NCBI GenBank assembly: GCA_947628125.1
Contig: CANQYR010000028.1
Span: forward strand, 1 to 10,742
DNA: 10,742 nt
Origin: an uncultured Bacilli bacterium
GTDB lineage: Bacteria > Bacillota_I > Bacilli_A > RF39 > UBA660
Reading direction: 5' to 3'
Part shown: positions 1-6,840 of the stretch, piece by piece
How positions within the stretch are numbered: position 1 is the first letter of the stretch
Layout of the letters: the number at the start of each line of letters is the position of its first letter
The notes under the pieces: model-generated
What the model was told of the DNA's origin: nothing
What the model saw: the letters and a program-made list of their open reading frames with translations, nothing else
Databases searched by the model: none
Made by a program: the position numbers and the translations under genes

Positions 1-1
1 G

Positions 2-133
2 TACTACCTTTTAGGCGACAACAGAACTATATCCTTAGATAGTAGATACGTAGGACCAGTAAAGAAAAAAGATATTGAAGGCACAACGTCATTTATCATT
101 TTTCCCTTTAACCATTTTGGTTCGGTAAAATAG
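2..133 (+). CDS. lepB: Signal peptidase I, C-terminal fragment (5' end outside window)
   Basis: Frame 2 is open from the window edge to the TAG at 131-133 and gives the last 43 residues of a type I signal peptidase (S26 family), the membrane-bound serine protease that removes signal peptides from exported proteins. The identifying feature is the conserved box GDNRTISLDSRYVG near the start of the fragment, matching the family's GDNR-x2-S-x-DSR-x2-G signature (box E). The catalytic Ser and Lys lie upstream and cannot be checked. The protein ends soon after the box, in a hydrophobic FIIFPF segment, as is usual for short Gram-positive SipS-like enzymes. The next gene starts 8 nt downstream and its ribosome binding site overlaps this stop codon, so the two are probably cotranscribed. 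The family call is firm; the paralogue cannot be decided. Confidence 0.9.
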   Translation, partial: YYLLGDNRTISLDSRYVGPVKKKDIEGTTSFIIFPFNHFGSVK

Positions 134-141
134 AGGCTTTC

Positions 142-903
142 ATGACCAATAACGAAGTAATAAACCACTTAAAAAGAAAGTATGGTAACTTATCATCTTT
201 AGATATTAAAGACAATACCTTAATATACGAAGAACAAAGCCTAGACCTTACCAATATTAATTTAGAAAAATTTATAATTGCTAATAAAAATTTAAAAAAA
301 GATCTTTCTTTCTTAACTAGTGCTGACTTTTTTACTATTATTAAACTTCATTGTCAAAATAATAAACCAATCAAAAACATTAATGCCTATCTAAAAGAAG
401 CTAGATTTTTCTTATATTTAAATAAAAATGGCCTTAAAATACCCGTTGTTTATTATTTAGATGAACAAAATAAACCATCTATTGAAATAATAAATACCCT
501 AAATATAAATGAACTTGAAACTAAATACAACGACATTAAAAAAACAACTGATCATGTTTTATTAAGTCAAATTATTACTGATGATGGCTTCACAATAAAA
601 AATTATCAAACAAATTTAAAAGCTAATCAAGAAACTAAAGAAATTTTAAAATATGAAAAAACCATGCTCGAAGAATATACTTACGAAAAATACTTACTAT
701 ATAAACCAAGTTATCAAAGTTATTTTGCTTATTTAGATACCTTAAGAAAGCAAAATAATCTTACTCAAGCTCAAATAAATGCTTTAAATAGATATCCAAG
801 AATCTTAAAAAAAGGCAATGGTTATTTAAACGGTTTCTTAGTATTTTTCCTAGCTTTAGTATTAGGCATATTCCTTTCTCTAATCATCCTTTATTATAAT
901 TAG
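142..903 (+). CDS. Unrecognised protein with a single C-terminal membrane anchor
   Basis: This 253-residue protein is not one I recognise. It has no N-terminal signal peptide. Residues 1-225 are hydrophilic, Lys/Asn-rich and predicted to be mostly helical. Residues about 230-250 (LNGFLVFFLALVLGIFLSLI and following) form one strong membrane helix ending in YYN, preceded by the basic stretch RILKKGNG. This looks like a tail-anchored protein with its bulk in the cytoplasm, although the opposite orientation is not excluded. The ATG at 142 is supported by AGAGG at 132-136, which overlaps the lepB stop and suggests translational coupling. The stop codon lies inside the CIRCE element of the next gene. 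Coupling to signal peptidase hints at a role at the membrane or in export, but that is only context. No catalytic motif was seen. Confidence 0.8.
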   Translation: MTNNEVINHLKRKYGNLSSLDIKDNTLIYEEQSLDLTNINLEKFIIANKNLKKDLSFLTSADFFTIIKLHCQNNKPIKNINAYLKEARFFLYLNKNGLKIPVVYYLDEQNKPSIEIINTLNINELETKYNDIKKTTDHVLLSQIITDDGFTIKNYQTNLKANQETKEILKYEKTMLEEYTYEKYLLYKPSYQSYFAYLDTLRKQNNLTQAQINALNRYPRILKKGNGYLNGFLVFFLALVLGIFLSLIILYYN

Positions 904-926
904 CACTCTATGTTGACAAGTGCTAA
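900..926 (+). promoter_or_regulatory. CIRCE operator (HrcA binding site)
   Basis: The inverted repeat TTAGCACTC (900-908), a 9-nt spacer, and AAGTGCTAA (918-926) matches the CIRCE consensus TTAGCACTC-N9-GAGTGCTAA with one mismatch, at the first base of the right arm. CIRCE is bound by the heat-shock repressor HrcA. The site contains the -35 box of the clpB promoter, so repressor binding should block RNA polymerase. It also overlaps the stop codon of the upstream gene. Confidence 0.93.
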
Positions 927-941
927 TTTTTGTTTTATAAT
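913..941 (+). promoter_or_regulatory. clpB promoter (sigma-A type, consensus)
   Basis: TTGACA at 913-918 and TATAAT at 936-941 are separated by 17 bp, a perfect housekeeping promoter. The -35 box lies in the CIRCE spacer and the first base of its right arm, so strong expression is expected only when HrcA is released, as under heat stress. Transcription should start near 948, just upstream of the AAAGGAGGA ribosome binding site at 951-959. Confidence 0.9.
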
Positions 942-966
942 AAAACCCATAAAGGAGGAATGAAAA

Positions 967-3054
967 ATGGAAAATGAAGAAAACGTCTTAGAAAAATACG
1001 GCCGTGACATCACCAAAAATGTGGCTGACAATAAAGTTGATCCCATTATTGGTCGTGATGAAGAAGTAAGAGACATTATCCGTATTTTATCGCGTAAAAG
1101 TAAAAATAATCCTGTTTTAATCGGTGAACCAGGCGTTGGTAAAACCGCCATCGTTGAAGGCTTAGCCGAAAGAATTATCAAAAAAGATGTTCCCAATAGT
1201 TTAAAAGATAAAAAAGTTTGGGAACTAGATTTAGCATCTTTAATTGCCGGTGCTAAATACCGTGGTGAATTTGAAGAAAGACTAAAAAAAGTCTTAAAAA
1301 AGATCACCGAAAGTAATGGTAACATAATCATGTTTATTGACGAAATTCATATGATTGTTGGTAAAGAAGCCGAAGGAATGGACATTGGTAATATGCTAAA
1401 ACCACTTCTAGCAAGAGGCGAAATTCGCCTTATCGGGGCCACAACATTAAATGAGTATCGCAAATATATTGAAAAAGATGGTGCCTTAGAACGAAGATTC
1501 CAAAAAGTTTTAGTCAAAGAACCAAATGTCGCCGATACTATAACCATCTTAAGAGGTTTAAAAGAACGCTTTGAACTTTTTCATGGTGTCACTATTAAAG
1601 ACAACGCCTTAATATCGGCTGCCAGTTTAGCTGATCGTTATATAACCGATCGTTATTTACCAGATAAAGCGATAGACTTAGTAGATGAAGCCTGTGCCAC
1701 AATTAAAATGCAACTCGATAGTGAACCAGCCTCATTAGATGAATTAAAACGAAAAATTATGAGCTTAGAAATCGAAAGAGAAGCTTTAAAAAAAGAAAAA
1801 GATGAACTATCTATTGCAAGATTAAACAACATAAAAAAAGAATTAACATCGCTAAAAGAAGAAGAAAACATATTAAGCTCTAAATGGGAAGAAGAAAAAA
1901 ACATCAAAAATCTTATTCATGAGAAAAAAGAAAAACTAGATCAAGCCAGATTTGAATTAAGCCAAAAAGAAAACGAATACGACCTTGAAGCTGTGGCTAG
2001 ATTAAAACATGGTGTCATTCCTAAATTAGAACAAGAACTACAAGATCTAAAAAATAATTCTAATGATGTCATGTTATCTGATGTTGTTGATGAAGAAAAA
2101 ATCGCAGAAATTATATCTAAATGGACGCATATTCCTGTTTCTAAATTAATAAGTAGTGAAAAAGAAAAACTTTTAAGTTTATTTGATACATTAAAAACCA
2201 GAGTCATTGGTCAAGATGAAGCCTTAAGACTCGTAAGTGATGCTATATTAAGATCTAGAAGTGGCATTAAAGATCCTAATAAACCAATTGGTTCTTTCAT
2301 CTTTCTAGGCCCAACTGGTGTAGGTAAAACCGAAGTTGCTAAAAGCCTAGCATATGCTTTATTTGATGACGAAAGACATATGATAAGAATTGATTGCTCA
2401 GAATATATGGAAGCTTTTAATGTCTCAAGATTAATAGGCGCGCCTCCTGGCTATGTAGGCTATGATGAAGGTGGCACATTAACTGAGGCTGTAAGAAGAA
2501 ATCCTTATAGCATCATCTTATTTGATGAAATTGAAAAAGCTCATAAAGATGTCTTTAATATTTTACTTCAAATACTAGATGATGGTAGGTTAACTGACAG
2601 TACCGGAAGAACAGTTGACTTTAAAAATACCATCATAATCATGACTAGTAATTTAGGAAGTGAATATATTTTACAAAATGAACAAGACAAAGAAGTAATT
2701 TTAAGTACTTTAAAAACAACATTTAGACCCGAATTTATTAACCGTATTGATGAAATAATAATTTTCAAATCTTTAAAAGAAAATGTTATGTCTTTAATAT
2801 TAGATAAACTAATAAGCGAAATTGAAAAAAGATTAGAAGCATTAAATATAAAAATTAATTTAAGTTCAAACGCGCGTTTAAAAATTTTAAATGAAGGTTG
2901 TGATGAAGCTTATGGGGCTAGAGTTTTAAAAAGATATGTAACTAAAAATATTGAAACTTTACTTGCTAAAGAATTGATAACTAAAGAACCAAAGCTAAAT
3001 ACTATTTATGAAATTGATGTTAAAGACGATAAATTTATTATAAATAGGAAATAA
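967..3054 (+). CDS. clpB: ClpB-type AAA+ disaggregase lacking the N-domain
   Basis: This 695-residue Hsp100 ATPase would unfold and rescue aggregated proteins, normally with DnaK. The first nucleotide-binding domain has Walker A GEPGVGKT (53-60), pore loop KYRG (97-100), Walker B IMFIDE (121-126) and the arginine pair in ALERRF (173-178). A long charged coiled-coil middle domain spans about 256-365, as in ClpB rather than ClpC/ClpE. The second domain has GPTGVGKT (448-455), pore loop GYVGYD (495-500), ILFDE (517-521) and the sensor-2 GAR (650-652). No IGF/VGF-like ClpP-docking loop is seen between SNLG (561-564) and [10 protein letters not shown] (586-595), which argues for a disaggregase rather than a protease partner. 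The usual ~150-residue Clp N-domain is absent: the ATG at 967, 8 nt after GGAGG, starts just before the first ATPase domain. Mycoplasma ClpB and the internally initiated short form of other ClpBs are similar. Confidence 0.95.
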   Translation: MENEENVLEKYGRDITKNVADNKVDPIIGRDEEVRDIIRILSRKSKNNPVLIGEPGVGKTAIVEGLAERIIKKDVPNSLKDKKVWELDLASLIAGAKYRGEFEERLKKVLKKITESNGNIIMFIDEIHMIVGKEAEGMDIGNMLKPLLARGEIRLIGATTLNEYRKYIEKDGALERRFQKVLVKEPNVADTITILRGLKERFELFHGVTIKDNALISAASLADRYITDRYLPDKAIDLVDEACATIKMQLDSEPASLDELKRKIMSLEIEREALKKEKDELSIARLNNIKKELTSLKEEENILSSKWEEEKNIKNLIHEKKEKLDQARFELSQKENEYDLEAVARLKHGVIPKLEQELQDLKNNSNDVMLSDVVDEEKIAEIISKWTHIPVSKLISSEKEKLLSLFDTLKTRVIGQDEALRLVSDAILRSRSGIKDPNKPIGSFIFLGPTGVGKTEVAKSLAYALFDDERHMIRIDCSEYMEAFNVSRLIGAPPGYVGYDEGGTLTEAVRRNPYSIILFDEIEKAHKDVFNILLQILDDGRLTDSTGRTVDFKNTIIIMTSNLGSEYILQNEQDKEVILSTLKTTFRPEFINRIDEIIIFKSLKENVMSLILDKLISEIEKRLEALNIKINLSSNARLKILNEGCDEAYGARVLKRYVTKNIETLLAKELITKEPKLNTIYEIDVKDDKFIINRK

Positions 3055-3057
3055 CCA

Positions 3058-3086
3058 TTGCAAAAAAATCAAGCCTAATGTATAAT
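3058..3086 (+). promoter_or_regulatory. tig promoter
   Basis: TTGCAA (3058-3063) and TATAAT (3081-3086) are spaced 17 bp apart, beginning 4 nt after the clpB stop. No CIRCE element lies here and no clear terminator follows clpB, so tig probably has its own constitutive promoter plus heat-inducible read-through. Confidence 0.75.
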
Positions 3087-3112
3087 ACAAGAAATTGAAG
3101 GGAGTGCTTTAA

Positions 3113-4360
3113 ATGGCAAAAAATATTGAAAAAATTACAATCAAAATTGAAGGAATTGAATGGGAAGAAGCCTTAGATAAAGCTTTTAAGAAAAAACAAA
3201 AAGACGTAAAAATTGATGGCTTTCGAAGTGGCAGTGTTCCAAAAGATATATATATAGAAAAAGTTGGTATTGAATCATTATATATGGACGCAATAAATAT
3301 AGTTAGTTCTAATGCTTATGAAAAGGCAATGGAAAAAAGTAAAATTGAACCTGTAATTGCCCCAGTAGTGGATGTTAAAGATGTAAATGAAAAAGAAGTT
3401 ACTTTTGAATACACCATAACTGGTAAACCAGAAATTACCTTAGGTGCATATAAGAATTTAAATATTAAAAAAGAAAAAGTAAGTGTTAGTAAAGAAGATA
3501 TTGAAGAAGAAATAACTAATTTAAGAAATCAATTAGCCGAAATAAAAGTCAAAGAAGATGGTGTAGTAGAAAACCATGACACAGCAGTTATTGATTTTAA
3601 AGGCTTTGTTGATGGTAAAGAACTAGAAGGCGCAAGTGGCAACAACTATCCACTTGAAATTGGTTCCAATACTTTTATACCTGGCTTTGAAGAAAGCGTA
3701 ATTGGTATGAAAGTAAATGATACCAAAACAATTCATTTAAAGTTTCCAAAAGATTATGTTAAAGACTTAGCTAATAAAGATGTTGATTTTGAAATAACTT
3801 TAAGAGAAATTAAAACTAGAATCTTACCAGAAATAAATAAGGAATTTTTTGAAGACTTAGGTTATGACAAAGTAACTAATGAAAAAGAATTAGAAGCTGA
3901 AGTAAAAAATATTTTAGTTGATAGAAAACAAAAAGAAATTGATGATAAATATTTAGAAGCCGTTTTAAATAAAGCTACCGAAAATATGAAAGTTGAACTA
4001 AGTGATGAAATCATTCATGATGAAATCCATCGGATGATTCATCAATTTGAAGAACAATTAAGATTACAAAATATTAGCTTAGAAGATTACTTCAAATATA
4101 CAGGCACAACTGAAGAAGACTTACATAAAAATATGGAAAACGAAGCCATTAAAAGAATTAAATATCGTTATCTTTTAGAAGAAGTTGCTAAAAAAGAAAA
4201 CATTGATGTAACTTTAGAAGAAGCCGAAAAAGATGCCGAAGAAATGGCTAAAAATTATGGCATTACTAAAGATGAACTATTAAAAGCATTTGGCAGTATG
4301 GAAGTATTAAAATACGATGCTAAAATGCGTAAAACATTAGAATTTATGCAAAACAATTAA
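3113..4360 (+). CDS. tig: Trigger factor, ribosome-associated chaperone and prolyl isomerase
   Basis: The 415-residue product has the three-part trigger factor layout. The N-terminal ribosome-docking domain carries the signature GFRSGSVPK at residues 36-44 (family GFRxGxxP), which contacts the ribosome at the exit tunnel. An FKBP-like peptidyl-prolyl isomerase domain follows at about 150-235, with AVIDFKGFVDGKEL and IPGFEESVIGM. A long helical, acidic chaperone domain fills about 240-415. It binds nascent chains in the cytoplasm. The start is well fixed: an in-frame TAA immediately precedes the ATG, and GAAGGGAG lies 8 nt upstream. Compared with E. coli (GFR at residue 43) the N-terminus is about 7 residues shorter, so part of the first strand of the docking domain is missing. 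It is followed by a terminator. Confidence 0.95.
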   Translation: MAKNIEKITIKIEGIEWEEALDKAFKKKQKDVKIDGFRSGSVPKDIYIEKVGIESLYMDAINIVSSNAYEKAMEKSKIEPVIAPVVDVKDVNEKEVTFEYTITGKPEITLGAYKNLNIKKEKVSVSKEDIEEEITNLRNQLAEIKVKEDGVVENHDTAVIDFKGFVDGKELEGASGNNYPLEIGSNTFIPGFEESVIGMKVNDTKTIHLKFPKDYVKDLANKDVDFEITLREIKTRILPEINKEFFEDLGYDKVTNEKELEAEVKNILVDRKQKEIDDKYLEAVLNKATENMKVELSDEIIHDEIHRMIHQFEEQLRLQNISLEDYFKYTGTTEEDLHKNMENEAIKRIKYRYLLEEVAKKENIDVTLEEAEKDAEEMAKNYGITKDELLKAFGSMEVLKYDAKMRKTLEFMQNN

Positions 4361-4390
4361 AGAGCTATTAAAGTTCTTTTTTTATTTATA
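4359..4390 (+). terminator. Intrinsic terminator after tig
   Basis: AAAGAGCT (4359-4366) pairs with AGTTCTTT (4372-4379) around a 5-nt loop, giving an 8-bp stem with one G-U pair. A T-rich tract follows from 4377. The stem is AU-rich, so termination may be incomplete. Confidence 0.65.
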
Positions 4391-4401
4391 GATTAAAGTA
4401 C

Positions 4402-4432
4402 TTGACTTTAGTAGAGGAACTTATGCTATAAT
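4402..4432 (+). promoter_or_regulatory. Promoter of the surface protein-sortase pair
   Basis: TTGACT (4402-4407) and an extended -10 element TGCTATAAT (4424-4432) are spaced 19 bp apart. The long spacer is offset by the TGn extension. The ribosome binding site AGAGGAA (4448-4454) precedes the ATG at 4459. This is the only clear promoter for the surface protein and the downstream sortase. Confidence 0.75.
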
Positions 4433-4458
4433 ACTAATAAATAGAAAAGAGGAAATAT

Positions 4459-6009
4459 ATGTTAAAAAAATGTTTAAGCTTCTTAGTTATAGCAGCAGTA
4501 TTTCTAATAGGAAGTACACAAGTTTTAGCATCTACAATTGGTGTTTCTGGAACAACAAAAGAAGGTTGGATTTTTAAAGGAACTGGAACTGCTTATGCTA
4601 TTAGTGAATTTGCCGATTACAGTGCTACTAGTATAACTATTCCCGAAGAAATTAATGGGGTAAAAGGTGGAGTTTATGAATTACCATTATTTGAAAAATT
4701 TACTAATTTAAAAGAAATTCATTTTGCTAGTAAATTTAATAACGATCCAAATGTAGTACCTTTTATTACTAGAGTAGATTTTGAAGAATTATCAAAAGAA
4801 ACTCAAGAATATTTATCTAAAAATGTAACTGTATATGGCTATGCTTATGATGAAACAGAAGATAAGGCCGATAATGCCATGCTATCACCTAAAGGTTTTG
4901 CTAGTAGATATAACATGAAATTTGTTAATCTAAACGATGATAAACAAAAATTAGATGGAATAATGAATAGTATTCCTGATGAAATAAATGTAAATATTAA
5001 AGAATCAGAATTCTTTTCTGTAAAAGATAACAATGTAACATACTCTGGTGAAGACGTAATAACTAAACAAATTAAAAAAATATTAGAAGATAAAGCATTT
5101 GATTTAACTGATGTTGATATAAATGCCTCTATCGGTGGCGACTTTGATGATATTCATAATATTTATGTTAATGTTTATCTTAATGGCGTAAATAATAGTA
5201 AATATATTAAAGTTACATATAGTAATACTAAAAATTATGATTCTAAAACTGCTAAAACAATCGAGGATTATCTATCTAAAGTAGCTTTAGAAGATACAAC
5301 ATCTACTTTTAATATTAATGATGCTCAAATGCGCTATAATTTGTCCATTGAAGGAAGAGCAAATAAAATGGCTAATGATTTGGGAGTCGAAATATTAGTT
5401 AGCCCTCATAAAGGTAGTGGAGAAATAAATGAATACTATAATCGCAGCACCTTATATTTTATAAAAGATGACATTTTATATGCTGCTAAAAATTTTCACA
5501 TTCATATTTATGGTAATGAAGATAAAACATCATATGTAAATGAATTAATTGATAATGTTAAAGTAGATACTTCTAAAGATCCTGATGTTGTTATTACTAG
5601 TGAAAAACTTTCTAGTGATAATAAAGATTATTTAAATATTGTTGAAACCGCTAAGAAAAAAGGATATGATACTATTCTTAATGCTTATGAATTTAAATTA
5701 ATAAGTGGGGAAATTAAAAATGGAATAAATATTAGCTTTGACGTTGGTAAAGAAAATAATAACAAACAAGCAATAGTAATACATTTGAAAAAAGATGGAA
5801 CTTATCAAGAAGTGGAGCAAAAAATTACTGATGGAACTATTCAAATAAATGTTAATGAACTTTCACCATTCTTAGTAGCAATTAAAAATGAAAATGATAG
5901 ACTATTAGATAATGTTCCAAAAACTAACGATAATAATATAATAGTAATTTTAAGCATCTTAACTATTATGACTTTAAGTTTACTTACTTTTATTAAAGTA
6001 AGACAATAA
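4459..6009 (+). CDS. Secreted cell-wall-anchored surface protein with a VPKTN sorting signal
   Basis: The 516-residue product begins with a signal peptide (MLKKC, then a hydrophobic core, likely cut after VLA at residue 24). It ends with a sortase sorting signal: NVPKTN (485-490), a hydrophobic helix (about 493-511) and the basic tail KVRQ. Residues about 35-160 resemble one degenerate BspA-type leucine-rich unit, with SITIPEEINGVKGGVYELPL (residues 58-77), FTNLKEIHFA and a closing TVYGYAYDE...FVNL segment. The middle (about 160-370) is Asn/Asp/Lys-rich and matches no fold I recognise. Residues about 410-476 look like a beta-rich stalk domain, ending ELSPFLVAIKN. The P-x-T-N core resembles the NPQTN signal of class B sortases, and a class B sortase gene follows 44 nt downstream. 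The natural reading is that this protein is that enzyme's substrate, linked to peptidoglycan after cleavage of the T-N bond. Its ligand is unknown. Confidence 0.85.
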   Translation: MLKKCLSFLVIAAVFLIGSTQVLASTIGVSGTTKEGWIFKGTGTAYAISEFADYSATSITIPEEINGVKGGVYELPLFEKFTNLKEIHFASKFNNDPNVVPFITRVDFEELSKETQEYLSKNVTVYGYAYDETEDKADNAMLSPKGFASRYNMKFVNLNDDKQKLDGIMNSIPDEINVNIKESEFFSVKDNNVTYSGEDVITKQIKKILEDKAFDLTDVDINASIGGDFDDIHNIYVNVYLNGVNNSKYIKVTYSNTKNYDSKTAKTIEDYLSKVALEDTTSTFNINDAQMRYNLSIEGRANKMANDLGVEILVSPHKGSGEINEYYNRSTLYFIKDDILYAAKNFHIHIYGNEDKTSYVNELIDNVKVDTSKDPDVVITSEKLSSDNKDYLNIVETAKKKGYDTILNAYEFKLISGEIKNGINISFDVGKENNNKQAIVIHLKKDGTYQEVEQKITDGTIQINVNELSPFLVAIKNENDRLLDNVPKTNDNNIIVILSILTIMTLSLLTFIKVRQ

Positions 6010-6010
6010 T

Positions 6011-6036
6011 AGGTGAAGCAATCACCTTTTATTTTT
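6011..6036 (+). terminator. Terminator-like hairpin between surface protein and sortase
   Basis: AGGTGA (6011-6016), loop AGCAA and TCACCT (6022-6027) form a perfect 6-bp stem followed by TTTTATTTTT. It lies right after the surface-protein stop and before the sortase start, and no promoter is visible in between. It probably acts as a partial terminator, letting fewer transcripts continue into the sortase gene. Confidence 0.7.
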
Positions 6037-6053
6037 GGCAAGAAGGTATGTTG

Positions 6054-6809
6054 ATGAAAATTAAAAAAAAATATTTTATTACAGGACTTACAATTATTTT
6101 AGTATTATTAATAAGTAGTTTGTCTTACTTTTCATATCTAAATTTTCGAGATAAAAAAATAACTGATGACTTACAAAAAAACATCCCTAGTACCAAAAAA
6201 GATGATAATAAAATCAATATCAATCAAGCCATTTTTGAAATTGTTAAAACTTTGCAAAAGGAAAATGAAGATGTAAAAGGTTGGATTAAAGTAAATGATA
6301 CCAACATTAATTATCCATTATTACAAAGTGCAGATAACGACTATTATTTAAATAGAAATTATAAAAAAGAATATAGTAATTATGGTTCCATCTTTATTGA
6401 TAAAAATTCTAATTTAGATGATGTAAATTCCAATGTTATAATTTATGGACATAGCATGAAAGATAAAGAAATGTTTCAAAATTTATTAAATTACGCTGAT
6501 AAAGAATATTATGAAAATCATAAAATAATTGAAATATACACAAACAATGAAGCAAGAAAATATGAAATTGTAACCGTATTTAAGTCAAGAGTATTTTATC
6601 AAGATGAACAAAATGTTTTTAGGTATTATTATTGCTATGACTTAAGTAGTGAAGAAAAATATAATGATTACATAAATAATTGCAAAAATTTGGAAATTTA
6701 TTCAACTAAAGTAGAAGCTCATTTTGGTGAGCAACTAATTACTTTAATAACTTGTGAGTATTCAAAAGAAAATGGAAGAATGATCATCGTTGCTAAAAAA
6801 GTAGCATAA
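6054..6809 (+). CDS. srtB: Class B sortase
   Basis: This membrane-anchored cysteine transpeptidase would cleave a sorting signal on an exported protein and join it to peptidoglycan. Numbered from the start chosen here (251 residues), it has a basic N-terminus, one membrane helix (about 9-28) and an extracellular catalytic domain. Class B marks are the conserved DVKGWIKVNDTNINYPLLQ followed by DNDYYL. The catalytic residues are His133 in YGHSMKD, Cys234 in TLITCEYS and Arg242 in NGRMIIV. I chose ATG 6054 over ATG 6048 because the ribosome binding site AGAAGG (6041-6046) sits 7 nt from 6054 but only 1 nt from 6048. The gene lies directly behind a wall-sorted protein with a P-x-T-N signal, its likely substrate. 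It probably depends on the upstream promoter through the intervening hairpin. Confidence 0.92.
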   Translation: MKIKKKYFITGLTIILVLLISSLSYFSYLNFRDKKITDDLQKNIPSTKKDDNKININQAIFEIVKTLQKENEDVKGWIKVNDTNINYPLLQSADNDYYLNRNYKKEYSNYGSIFIDKNSNLDDVNSNVIIYGHSMKDKEMFQNLLNYADKEYYENHKIIEIYTNNEARKYEIVTVFKSRVFYQDEQNVFRYYYCYDLSSEEKYNDYINNCKNLEIYSTKVEAHFGEQLITLITCEYSKENGRMIIVAKKVA

Positions 6810-6840
6810 ACTGATGCCCAAAAAGTATCAGTTTTTATTT
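6808..6840 (+). terminator. Terminator between convergent srtB and gatD
   Basis: AAACTGATGC (6808-6817) pairs with GTATCAGTTT (6825-6834) around loop CCAAAAA, a 10-bp stem with one G-U pair, followed by TTTTTATTT. It overlaps the stop codon of srtB and abuts that of gatD. On the minus strand the stem persists with one mismatch but only three T residues follow, so it should work best for srtB. Confidence 0.8.

Noticed and set aside
900..1331. Open minus-strand frame of 143 residues opposite clpB
   Set aside because: It lies antisense to the unmistakable Walker A/B coding of clpB and its composition (Ser/Phe/Leu-rich) is that of a reverse-complement shadow. The same applies to the other minus-strand frames under clpB, the surface protein and the recombinase, and to 10465-10647 under ppdK.
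967..3054. ClpC or ClpE instead of ClpB
   Set aside because: The long ClpB-type coiled-coil middle domain is present, while a ClpP-docking loop, UVR domain and N-terminal zinc finger are all absent.
6048..6056. Upstream ATG at 6048 as sortase start
   Set aside because: The ribosome binding site AGAAGG ends only 1 nt before it, whereas ATG 6054 has a normal 7-nt spacing.
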